From assembly GCA_902766625.1 (NCBI GenBank), contig CACXEH010000042.1, positions 1 through 41,627 of the forward strand: 41,627 bases of DNA, read 5' to 3'. This DNA comes from an uncultured Bacteroidales bacterium (GTDB taxonomy: Bacteria > Bacteroidota > Bacteroidia > Bacteroidales > Bacteroidaceae). This document shows positions 1 through 7,401 of this stretch, piece by piece (positions within the stretch are counted from its first letter, which is position 1; each line of letters opens with the position of its first letter). Made by a program: the position numbers and the translations under genes. Under the pieces are notes generated by a model. It was not told the origin of the DNA. It ran no database searches and was given only the letters and a program-made list of their open reading frames with translations.

Positions 1-360
1 CCCTCTACAGTACACAACCGTCTTCTCGTGTCAGCCACAGCTACGCTTAAGGAAGGCAATTTCTCCTTCTCCCTGCGAGAGCGTTACCTCTATGACTACA
101 AAGTAGCGCAACGCAGCGGCGAGAATGTCCTCAGAAGCAAGGCCAGCATCAATTATCACATTAAAAACACGCCGCTGACACCATATGTGGCAATTGAGAT
201 GTTCACTTGGGACCATTGGAAGAAGACCCGTCACTACGCAGGCACTCATATAAAATTAGACAAGCACAGTACGCTGGATTTCTTTTACATGTATTACACG
301 ATGAGCGATAAGAACTTCCAGAGGCATCTTCTCGGTTTAGGCTATATATTGAAACTATAA
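1..360 (+). CDS. DUF2490-like outer-membrane protein, C-terminal part
   Basis: This is the 3' end of a gene whose start lies before the window; the frame is open from base 1 to the TAA at 358-360. About 119 residues are visible. They show alternating polar and hydrophobic strands with the pattern FSFSLRERYLYDYK, then YVAIEMF and a final strand ending in GLGYILKL, which is how C-terminal strands of small outer-membrane barrels look. The spacing and the RER motif resemble the DUF2490 family of Bacteroidota. Function is unknown; structural or porin-like roles are inference. The GTG at 28 is an internal codon, not a start, because the homologous-looking sequence continues upstream. The next gene follows after 22 bases, so co-transcription with the alpha-galactosidase is possible. 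Confidence 0.6.
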   Translation, partial: PSTVHNRLLVSATATLKEGNFSFSLRERYLYDYKVAQRSGENVLRSKASINYHIKNTPLTPYVAIEMFTWDHWKKTRHYAGTHIKLDKHSTLDFFYMYYTMSDKNFQRHLLGLGYILKL

Positions 361-382
361 TAACTATAAATTAACCTCTAAG

Positions 383-2584
383 ATGAAAGTTAAATTTATC
401 ATTTCTGCTTTATTTTTATGGGCAGTCGTGTTGATGTCCCAGGCAGCGACACAACACCATCTTGTGCTTTCTACGGAAAACACGTCAATAGGTATCACTG
501 CCAACGAAGGCGGCCGTTCCTACATACAGTATTACGGAGCCAAGATTGACCAAGGCGACATAAGGAAAATCTTTGCCTTGGGTTCCAATTTCACCAGTCT
601 CTCCTATCCCACTTTCGGTATTCACCTTGGCGGCGGTGCGGTGGAGGCCTTAAGCCTGCAAATGCCCGACGGCAACATGTCGACCGATCTGTTTCTGCAA
701 TCTGTAGAGAAGAAAAACGATGCGGGCGGTGAGTGTCTTGTATTGACTATGATTGACAGCGTTTACCCTGTAACGGTCAAGCAATACTTTAAGGCTTATA
801 ACTCGTCAGACGTCATTTCGACTTGGACAGAGATTAGCAACAAAGGCAAGAAGAGCATTTTGATGAACAAATTTGCTTCTGCCGCCATCCCTCTGCAACG
901 GGGCGACAACTACGTGTGCCACTATCACGGCAAATGGGCATCTGAAAACTATATGTTTGAGACGCCTATGCCAAACGGCCAATTGGTGCTGGACGAAAAA
1001 GAAGGTCTCCGCACAGCTTGGTACAACAACCCTTCATTCATGATTACCGCCGACGGCAAACCTCAGGAAGAATGTGGCGAAGTCTTTGGCGCAACACTTC
1101 TCTGGGGCGGCAATTACAAGATACAGATGGTTGCCGAGAACAACAAATTTACTGTCGTCGCCGGCATCAATAACGACAACTCGGCTTACACCCTTGAAGC
1201 CGGAGAGACATTCACCACTCCTGAGTTTGCAATGACTTACAGCACCCAAGGCAAGGGCGGTGTCAGCAGAGCTTTCCACAGATGGGGCCGCAAGTATGCC
1301 CTGCAGCACGGCGGTCAGGTTCGTGACATCCTCTTGAACAGTTGGGAAGGCGTATATTTCCAAGTAAATCAAGAGAAGATGGACCAGATGATGCAGTCTA
1401 TCGCCAGTCTTGGCGGTGAACTGTTTGTAATGGATGACGGCTGGTTTGGTGAGAAATATCCGCGCAACGACGGCACGTCCTCACTGGGTGACTGGGGTGT
1501 CAACAAGGGCAAACTGCCTCTCGGTGTCAAAGGTCTGACGGATGCTGCCAAGAAGCACGGCATCAAATTCGGCATCTGGATTGAGCCTGAAATGGCAAAC
1601 ACCAAGAGTGAACTTTACGAGAAGCATCCCGACTGGATTTTGCAGTGCAAGAACCGTGAGTTAACCAAAGGTCGCGGCAGAACACAGGTTGTTCTGGATC
1701 TCTGCAACCCTAAAGTGCAGGATTTCGTATTCAGCATCACGGACAACCTGCTGACCGAGAATCCCGAAATTGCATACATCAAGTGGGATTGTAATGCAGC
1801 CATGATGGACTACGGCTCGACCTATCTGTCTGCCGACCGCCAGAGTGAGGTAGATATCAGGTACCACATGGGACTGCGCAATGTCCTCAAGCGCATCCGT
1901 GAGAAATATCCCGATGTCGTCATCCAATGCTGTTCCAGTGGCGGCGGCCGCATCAGCTATGGTTTCCTGCCCTGGTTTGACGAATTTTGGACAAGCGACA
2001 ACACCGATGCCTACCAGCGTCTCTACATGCAGTGGAGCGCCAGCCAGTTCTACCCCGCTATCGCTATGGCTTCCCACGTCAGCGCGAGTCCCAATCACCA
2101 GACAAGCCGTGTGACACCTATCAAATTCAGATTTGATGTTGCTATGACCGGTCGTCTGGGTATGGAGATGCAGCCCAAAGACATGACAACTGAGGAGATA
2201 GAATTCAGTAAACGGGCCATTGCAAGCTACAAGTCCATCCGTGAAGTCGTGCAACTGGGTGACCTGTATCGCCTGGTATCTCCCTACGACCACAAGAGCA
2301 TCTCTGCGCTGATGTACGCCAATGACGACAAGAGCCATCTGGCAGTATTTGCATATAGTTTGGAATATACACACAATCAGCAAGTACCTTACGTCAGACT
2401 CACAGGCGTTGACGAGAACAAAAACTACCGCATCAAGGACCTCACTCCGTGGAACGTCCAGAAACCTTGCTTCCTTGACAACAAAGTTGTAAGCGGACGC
2501 GCCTTGAAATATGCGGGTCTGAAACTGAAAGATATATTAAACAGACCTTTCTCAAGCGTTGCTTTGGAATTGGTCGCAGAATAA
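383..2584 (+). CDS. Secreted GH36-type alpha-galactosidase
   Basis: A 733-residue glycoside hydrolase that should release alpha-1,6-linked galactose from raffinose-type sugars or galactomannan. An N-terminal signal peptide (about residues 1-21, ending SQAA) points to the periplasm or cell surface. An N-terminal beta-sandwich (about 30-290) precedes the catalytic barrel (about 315-640) and a short C-terminal beta domain. Family motifs are intact: DDGWF at 351-355, KWD with the presumed nucleophile D469, CCSSGGGR at 516-523 and SDN with the presumed acid/base D539. Length is normal for bacterial GH36. A lipoprotein gene starts 11 bases downstream, suggesting a two-gene unit. GC content is high (35 of 60 bases at 1921-1980), unlike the restriction operon that follows. 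The exact substrate cannot be read from sequence. Confidence 0.93.
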   Translation: MKVKFIISALFLWAVVLMSQAATQHHLVLSTENTSIGITANEGGRSYIQYYGAKIDQGDIRKIFALGSNFTSLSYPTFGIHLGGGAVEALSLQMPDGNMSTDLFLQSVEKKNDAGGECLVLTMIDSVYPVTVKQYFKAYNSSDVISTWTEISNKGKKSILMNKFASAAIPLQRGDNYVCHYHGKWASENYMFETPMPNGQLVLDEKEGLRTAWYNNPSFMITADGKPQEECGEVFGATLLWGGNYKIQMVAENNKFTVVAGINNDNSAYTLEAGETFTTPEFAMTYSTQGKGGVSRAFHRWGRKYALQHGGQVRDILLNSWEGVYFQVNQEKMDQMMQSIASLGGELFVMDDGWFGEKYPRNDGTSSLGDWGVNKGKLPLGVKGLTDAAKKHGIKFGIWIEPEMANTKSELYEKHPDWILQCKNRELTKGRGRTQVVLDLCNPKVQDFVFSITDNLLTENPEIAYIKWDCNAAMMDYGSTYLSADRQSEVDIRYHMGLRNVLKRIREKYPDVVIQCCSSGGGRISYGFLPWFDEFWTSDNTDAYQRLYMQWSASQFYPAIAMASHVSASPNHQTSRVTPIKFRFDVAMTGRLGMEMQPKDMTTEEIEFSKRAIASYKSIREVVQLGDLYRLVSPYDHKSISALMYANDDKSHLAVFAYSLEYTHNQQVPYVRLTGVDENKNYRIKDLTPWNVQKPCFLDNKVVSGRALKYAGLKLKDILNRPFSSVALELVAE

Positions 2585-2595
2585 AGTCTTGCACA

Positions 2596-3492
2596 ATGAA
2601 ACAGTTTTTAGTAATCATCAGCATAGTGTCGGCCGTCATCACTTCATGTACCGATCAGAAGCCGGACACCGCTCCCGCGGAAACCCCTTTTGCCGAACAG
2701 GGCAAGGCCTATGTTCTTGACAGCACCATCGAAGTTGCCGGACGGCAAGGTGTGGCATGCGACGGCAAATATTACTACATCTCCAGTTCCACTGCATTAT
2801 ACAAATATACCTTGCAGGGCGAACTGGTCAAGAGCAACGAAGACCCTTTTACCGAACTGGAACTTGAGGCCAACCATCTTGGTGACATCGATGTATATAA
2901 TGGTGACATCTACACTGGCATAGAGACATTCATTGACGGCGTGGGCAAGAATATTCAGGTCGCTGTTTACGATGCCGAGACAATGGAGTACAAGTATTCC
3001 ATACCCTGGAACAAAGAGTCCGGACAGGTTGAGGTCTGCGGTCTTGCTGTGGACAGAGAGCACAACCGTGTCTGGATGGCGGACTGGGTACAAGGTCATG
3101 AACTCTACTATTACGACCTCGCCACGAAGACATATGAGGGTAAAGTACGGCTCTCCCCTGCTCCACAGTTGCAGCAAGGCATCTATTGCAGAAACGGTCA
3201 GATTCTTATCAGTTGTGACGACGGCGATGCCGAAAAAGACGAGTCAGACCACCTCTATATTGCCGATGTGTACCAAAACGACCAGCCGGTCGACACGGCA
3301 GAGGTCAAACTCTGGCGCGAAATGACTGACTTCAAGCGTGTAGGTGAAATCGAAGGATTGACATTCAATCCCCTCACCGACAATCTCATCGTACTGTCCA
3401 ATCGTGGCGCACGCATCATTCTGGGCATGCCCAAAGGCTTCTACGAGGGATACGACCGCGAAATTCACGAAATATACATCTACGGCAAATAA
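2596..3492 (+). CDS. Propeller-like secreted lipoprotein of unknown function
   Basis: A 298-residue lipoprotein. The N-terminus MKQFLVIISIVSAVITSC is a lipoprotein signal with the lipidated cysteine at residue 18. The rest contains repeated beta-rich segments of propeller type, for example GVACDGKYYYISSS, CGLAVDREHNRVWMADW and IEGLTFNPLTDNLIVLSNRG. The last pattern recalls SdiA-regulated or phytase-like six-bladed propellers, but the match is by eye and no catalytic site is claimed. It begins 11 bases after the alpha-galactosidase stop and probably shares its transcript, so a role in the same sugar-handling process is an inference from position. No recognisable terminator lies between the two. 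The palindromic array at 3569-3626 follows its stop codon by 76 bases. Confidence 0.7.
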   Translation: MKQFLVIISIVSAVITSCTDQKPDTAPAETPFAEQGKAYVLDSTIEVAGRQGVACDGKYYYISSSTALYKYTLQGELVKSNEDPFTELELEANHLGDIDVYNGDIYTGIETFIDGVGKNIQVAVYDAETMEYKYSIPWNKESGQVEVCGLAVDREHNRVWMADWVQGHELYYYDLATKTYEGKVRLSPAPQLQQGIYCRNGQILISCDDGDAEKDESDHLYIADVYQNDQPVDTAEVKLWREMTDFKRVGEIEGLTFNPLTDNLIVLSNRGARIILGMPKGFYEGYDREIHEIYIYGK

Positions 3493-3568
3493 CAACGGTC
3501 GCAGTATTTCCGTCATGTTTCTTATCGGCATGAGGAATAAAGATATCTTTTGTCACGATAAGTTTTCA

Positions 3569-3626
3569 ATTCCATGGGCTGGAACTTAGATTCCAGCCCG
3601 TGGAATTTATATTCCACCCGCTGGAA
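3569..3626. repeat. Three 16-base palindromic units at 21-base spacing, possible terminator
   Basis: Three near-identical units lie at 3569-3584, 3590-3605 and 3611-3626, separated by 5-base spacers. Each has the form TTCCA-N5-TGGAA, so each is itself a dyad. The cores are TGGGC, GCCCG and CCCGC. Unit 1 is also the reverse complement of unit 2 apart from one base that still allows a G-U pair, giving a 15-base hairpin with a loop of about six bases followed by TTTATATT. That could terminate the galactosidase operon. The third unit allows alternative pairing. The remaining intergenic sequence 3493-3951 shows only the promoter-like box at 3794. Confidence 0.7.
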
Positions 3627-3793
3627 CGGAAAACATATCGCCAGAAACAATCCCACATAACGCATAAGCCATAAAACGCTGTCACAATGCCGGCAATAAT
3701 TCATACCGACAGAAAATCCCCACGTGACAAAGTGAATTGAAACAAACATTCAAAAAAATGTGTCAGTTAATACAATATTGCCAAGAAAAAAGT

Positions 3794-3801
3794 TAAATTT
3801 G
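3794..3801 (+). promoter_or_regulatory. Possible -7 box for the restriction-modification operon
   Basis: TAAATTTG matches the Bacteroidota -7 element TAnnTTTG. No clear -33 TTTG lies 19-21 bases upstream. If used, it gives a leader of about 145 bases before the methylase ATG at 3952. A separate TTGACA at 3876-3881 is also present, without a convincing partner. Confidence 0.4.
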
Positions 3802-3951
3802 TAATATCAAATAACGGCGGAAATAATCTGCATGTAAGTAGTGCGGAATTACAATACAAAGCGACTTGAGCACTCTTGACAAGATTGCAATGCTGCATGA
3901 TATTGATATATAAGATTTATAGAACGCAACCGAAATATATTTCAATTTACT

Positions 3952-4932
3952 ATGACAAAAGCAAAACCCTTTATCAAGTGGGTTGGAGGAAAGAGCCAAC
4001 TTATCGAACAACTGGATGCACAGCTTCCAGCTGACTTTGATAATTGGGAAAATGTTACATACATAGAACCCTTTGTAGGCGGTGGAGCAATGCTTTTCTA
4101 TATGCTTCAGCGTTATCCTAATATTCAACATGCAATTATCAATGATATTAATTCAGATTTGACAACATGTTATCGAACTGTCAGAGATGCACCTGAACAA
4201 CTGATCGAATCGTTGAAGGAAATTGAGAAAAACTATTTAGCTCTTGAAAGTGAGGAAAGGCGAAAGGAATTCTATATGGTAACACGTGATCAATACAATG
4301 AGAAGGATCTTGATCCAATCAAAAATACAACACTTTTTTTCTTCTTAAATAGGACATGTTTTAATGGCCTTTATCGTGTAAACAAAAAAGGATTGTTCAA
4401 TGTACCCTTTGGGAGATATATAAATCCAACAATTTGTGATCCCGAGACGATAAGGAAAGATAGTAAATTGTTGCAACATGTCGAAATTCTGAATAACGAT
4501 TTTGAAGACACATACAGATATGCTCATGGCAATACACTTTTCTATTTTGACCCTCCGTATCGCCCGTTAAGTAACACCTCAAGTTTCAATGATTATGCAA
4601 AGGAAGCTTTCAATGACGAAGCCCAGATACGTCTGAAGGAGTTTTGTGACCGCATAAATGAGGCTGGCTTTCACTTCATGCTAAGTAATTCTGATTGTAA
4701 AAGCAAGAATGAAGAGGACATTTTTTTTGATATATTGTACCAAGCATATCAGATAGAGCGTGTATGGGCATCAAGAAGTATTAATTCAAAACCTGACAAG
4801 CGTGGAAAGTTGACTGAGATTCTAGTACATAATTACAAAGCAACAAAGGATGCTCCTCGTGCTAAATATCATTCAGTTGAATTAGAACCATTGTATGTCG
4901 CAGAAAAGACTCATGATTATTCAGTTAACTAG
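3952..4932 (+). CDS. dpnM: DNA adenine methyltransferase, Dam/DpnM type (alpha class)
   Basis: A 326-residue N6-adenine methyltransferase expected to methylate A in GATC and protect the host from the DpnII-like nuclease encoded next. The order of motifs is that of the alpha class: KWVGGKSQL near residue 9, EPFVGGGA at 39-46 (S-adenosylmethionine site) and DPPY at 200-203 (catalytic motif). The length is somewhat above Dam of E. coli and close to other restriction-linked members, with a lysine-rich tail. The ATG is the first in frame after a leader of about 150 bases. It heads a four-gene operon (this gene, the nuclease, a second nuclease-like gene and a second methylase). The operon is much more AT-rich than the flanking alpha-galactosidase, consistent with transfer. 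GATC specificity is inferred from the family and the partner genes. Confidence 0.92.
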   Translation: MTKAKPFIKWVGGKSQLIEQLDAQLPADFDNWENVTYIEPFVGGGAMLFYMLQRYPNIQHAIINDINSDLTTCYRTVRDAPEQLIESLKEIEKNYLALESEERRKEFYMVTRDQYNEKDLDPIKNTTLFFFLNRTCFNGLYRVNKKGLFNVPFGRYINPTICDPETIRKDSKLLQHVEILNNDFEDTYRYAHGNTLFYFDPPYRPLSNTSSFNDYAKEAFNDEAQIRLKEFCDRINEAGFHFMLSNSDCKSKNEEDIFFDILYQAYQIERVWASRSINSKPDKRGKLTEILVHNYKATKDAPRAKYHSVELEPLYVAEKTHDYSVN

Positions 4933-4958
4933 ATAAACCTATACGATACAATTAAATA

Positions 4959-4972
4959 TGGCGATTTCGCCA
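4959..4972. promoter_or_regulatory. Perfect dyad between methylase and nuclease genes
   Basis: TGGCGATTTCGCCA is a perfect inverted repeat (6-base arms around TT) in the 53-base gap before the nuclease start at 4986. An overlapping 11-codon reading frame (ATG 4958 to TAA 4993) runs across the nuclease start codon. It could be an operator or a translational control hairpin, but no function is shown by sequence alone. Confidence 0.35.
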
Positions 4973-4985
4973 CACTACAGGATGC

Positions 4986-5807
4986 ATGGCTAAAGATTTT
5001 AACAAGTTTATGTCTCAACTTCAAGAGACGAATCAGACATTAGATTTCTTCTGTGATTTTGATAAGATTTCGGAAAACGTAGATAATATCAAATTAAGCC
5101 TATGTATGCTAAATAGTTTGATAGGAACAACTGATTTGCGAAAAAGTGTTGAGGTTATCTGGAACAGAGACAGAACTGCATTTAGTGTTATAGATATCCT
5201 AATTGCAGTAAGAAGTGAAGGTAAAAAAAAGATTTTGAATTCAGACGGGCAAAGCATTATTCTTGACAAATTATTCACCAGCGTTGATGGCGTAATTGAA
5301 TACCTTGAAGGAACAGGACTTGCAGATATATTTCGTCAAAGAAAGATTGGAGATTTAGTTGATTACGTTTATGGTATTGAAACTGGTCTTGACAGTAATG
5401 CAAGGAAAAATCGTAGTGGCCATGTTATGGAGGAAATGGTCGCAAGCATTTTTGATAATAATGATATAGAATATCGTCAAGAGGTTTATTCAAGTGAATG
5501 GCCAGAGATTACAAAAGTTCTTGGTGACGATGAGAAACGCTTCGACTTTGTGATCTCAACAGAGCATATAACATATCTAATTGAAGTAAATTTCTATAGC
5601 AGCGGAGGTTCTAAACTCAATGAGATAGCGCGTTCATATTCTGATATTGCACCAAAGATCAATTCAGTATCAGGTTTTGAGTTTGTTTGGATTACCGATG
5701 GTATTGGTTGGAAAAGTGCAAGGAATAAGCTTCAAGAAGCTTATAATATTATTCCAAAAATATATAATTTATCGGACATAACACATTTCATAAATTCATT
5801 AAAATAA
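4986..5807 (+). CDS. dpnB: Type II restriction endonuclease, DpnII/MboI family (GATC)
   Basis: A 273-residue protein that reads as a DpnII/MboI-family endonuclease cutting unmethylated GATC. The family-typical block GIETGLDSNARKNRSG lies at about 130-145. The nuclease core follows: RFDFVI with D187, then YLIEVNFYSSGGSKLNE with E200, where the usual lysine of PD-(D/E)XK is replaced by asparagine, as I recall for this family. Length is close to that of DpnII. ATG 4986 is chosen because the protein pattern starts there; no strong ribosome-binding purine stretch precedes it, and the upstream ATG at 4982 is out of frame and stops at once. The order methylase then nuclease ensures protection first. 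The next gene starts 6 bases after its stop. Confidence 0.92.
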   Translation: MAKDFNKFMSQLQETNQTLDFFCDFDKISENVDNIKLSLCMLNSLIGTTDLRKSVEVIWNRDRTAFSVIDILIAVRSEGKKKILNSDGQSIILDKLFTSVDGVIEYLEGTGLADIFRQRKIGDLVDYVYGIETGLDSNARKNRSGHVMEEMVASIFDNNDIEYRQEVYSSEWPEITKVLGDDEKRFDFVISTEHITYLIEVNFYSSGGSKLNEIARSYSDIAPKINSVSGFEFVWITDGIGWKSARNKLQEAYNIIPKIYNLSDITHFINSLK

Positions 5808-5813
5808 TTGAAT

Positions 5814-6347
5814 ATGAAAAAAGGTGGAACAGGTGGCGGCAACACCATTACGGGTTTGAAATATGAAGCAAAAGTTGATTTAGGTAAATTTTTAAATGAA
5901 CAAGACGGTTATGAGGTGGTAGGTGTTGAAGTGTATTATAATCATGAACATGTAGCGAACTTGTTTAAAAAGCATGGACTTTATAAATATTTGAGCGATA
6001 AGGGAGTTGATTGGAAAAAACATATATCTTCCCAACTTCTCCCTGATAATTGTATCTATGTTATCGTTAATAATACGGTTTTTATAATTGAAGTTAAACA
6101 TCAACAAATAGGAGGAAGTGTTGACGAAAAATTACAGACATGTGATTTCAAAAAGAAACAATATACAAAATTATTTGCTGAATTAAATTATAAAGTTGAG
6201 TATATATACATTCTTGATGATTGGTTTAAGGCTGATAAATATAAGGATGTTAGAGATTATATAATTAGTGTTGGATGTCATTACTATTATAATTACATTC
6301 CTCTTCAAGAATTGGGTTTACCTGTACCTGCAAACAATAAAAAATGA
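5814..6347 (+). CDS. Small PD-(D/E)XK nuclease-like protein inside the DpnII operon
   Basis: A 177-residue protein from ATG 5814 (a TTG at 5808 is in frame but touches the previous stop and is unlikely as the start). I do not recognise the exact family. It begins with the glycine-rich GGTGGGNTITGLKYE and carries a PD-(D/E)XK nuclease signature: PDN with D78, then FIIEVK with E93 and K95, the two acidic residues 15 apart. It continues with GGSVDEKLQT and a region ending near PVPANNKK. These features suggest a small restriction endonuclease or nicking nuclease. Its stop codon overlaps the next start as ATGA, so it is translationally coupled to the DpnA-like methylase. It is very AT-rich (13 G+C in 6181-6240). 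A standard DpnII operon has no such gene, so it may be a second enzyme, an accessory nuclease or a remnant. Confidence 0.8.
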   Translation: MKKGGTGGGNTITGLKYEAKVDLGKFLNEQDGYEVVGVEVYYNHEHVANLFKKHGLYKYLSDKGVDWKKHISSQLLPDNCIYVIVNNTVFIIEVKHQQIGGSVDEKLQTCDFKKKQYTKLFAELNYKVEYIYILDDWFKADKYKDVRDYIISVGCHYYYNYIPLQELGLPVPANNKK

Positions 6348-7222
6348 TTTTATCATACTATAAATCTCCTAATAAAGATTTTACACTAATTCAGGGTGAT
6401 TGTGTAGGTATTTTGTCAAAATTCAAATTTGGTTTTGACATGATTTTTGCCGATCCTCCATATTTTTTGTCAAGTGGTGGCATTTCGTATCAGAGTGGCC
6501 AAGTAGTTTGCGTAGATAAAGGAAAATGGGATAAGCCTTCAACCACAGAAGAAATGGACGCTTTTAATCTAAAATGGCTTTCTGCATGCAAGGAGCACAT
6601 GAAGGATAATGCGACTATCTGGATTTCAGGAACACATCACAATATTTTCAGTGTTCAGCAACAACTTTTGAAATTAGGTTTCAAAATACTGAATGTGATT
6701 ACATGGGCTAAGACCAATCCGCCACCCAATATTTCATGCCGATATTTTACCTACTCTACCGAGTTCATTATCTGGGCAAGAAAGTCACAAAAAGTTGCTC
6801 ACTATTATAACTATAACTTAATGAAAAAGCTCAACGGAAATAAGCAAATGACTGATGTATGGCAACTTCCTGCCATAGGCCGTTGGGAAAAATCATGTGG
6901 CAAACATCCGACGCAAAAACCATTGGGAGTGTTGGCGAGATTGATTCAAGCCAGCACACGGCCTGGGGCATGGATTCTTGACCCGTTCAGTGGAAGTGCT
7001 ACAACTGGTATAGCCGCCAATCTATTAGGCAGACGCTACCTCGGTTTAGAGATGGAAAAAGAGTTTTTGTTTATGGGCAAAGCCCGAAGAGAAGAAATAG
7101 AGAATAGTGCTGTACGTAGCAACTATTTGGAACGATTAGTCAAAGCAAAGATTGTCCTGCCTTCTGACAATTACTTTGTGACAGACGATATGGAAACATG
7201 CTATAACGTTCCTTGGTTCTGA
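6344..7222 (+). CDS. dpnA: DNA adenine methyltransferase, DpnA type (beta class)
   Basis: A 292-residue beta-class N6-adenine methyltransferase: the catalytic DPPY comes first (37-40) and the cofactor motif DPFSGSATT later (213-221). The stretches GGISYQSGQVVCVDKGKWDK, SCRYFTYSTE and KHPTQKP agree closely with what I recall of DpnA, the second methylase of the DpnII system. DpnA is known to methylate GATC also in single-stranded DNA, which protects incoming transforming or conjugating DNA. The start ATG overlaps the stop of the preceding nuclease-like gene (ATGA). It is the last gene of the operon, followed by a hairpin at 7265-7306. It is less AT-rich than its immediate neighbour, so the operon may have been assembled from parts. 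Confidence 0.9.
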   Translation: MILSYYKSPNKDFTLIQGDCVGILSKFKFGFDMIFADPPYFLSSGGISYQSGQVVCVDKGKWDKPSTTEEMDAFNLKWLSACKEHMKDNATIWISGTHHNIFSVQQQLLKLGFKILNVITWAKTNPPPNISCRYFTYSTEFIIWARKSQKVAHYYNYNLMKKLNGNKQMTDVWQLPAIGRWEKSCGKHPTQKPLGVLARLIQASTRPGAWILDPFSGSATTGIAANLLGRRYLGLEMEKEFLFMGKARREEIENSAVRSNYLERLVKAKIVLPSDNYFVTDDMETCYNVPWF

Positions 7223-7264
7223 GACTAAGTAATCACCTTTTCAAGATTGATAGCCATAATGTAT

Positions 7265-7306
7265 AGCCCGCTGCGCTATAGTAGTAATACTAATGGGCAG
7301 CGGGTT
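7265..7306 (+). terminator. Hairpin after the restriction-modification operon
   Basis: CCCGCTGC at 7267-7274 pairs perfectly with GCAGCGGG at 7297-7304, extended by two weaker pairs. The loop is about 22 bases and the tail is only TTT, so the terminator is plausible but not strong. It separates the restriction operon from ftsK. Confidence 0.5.
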
Positions 7307-7379
7307 TGCTGTCTATATCTTCAGCTTTCTTTTTTGAGAAAAATGGAGATATTTACTTTTTTATCAAAAATGAAATGTG

Positions 7380-7387
7380 TATATTTG
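7380..7387 (+). promoter_or_regulatory. -7 promoter element for ftsK
   Basis: TATATTTG matches TAnnTTTG and is followed by CA. A T-rich stretch at the -33 position lacks a perfect TTTG. Expected transcription start is near 7393, leaving fewer than ten bases before the ftsK ATG at 7402. Confidence 0.55.
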
Positions 7388-7401
7388 CATAATATATCAT
7401 T

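Noticed and set aside
1661-2383. A 240-codon minus-strand frame opposite the alpha-galactosidase gene
   Set aside because: It mirrors a gene with intact GH36 catalytic motifs, has no recognisable domain and no promoter or neighbour in its direction.
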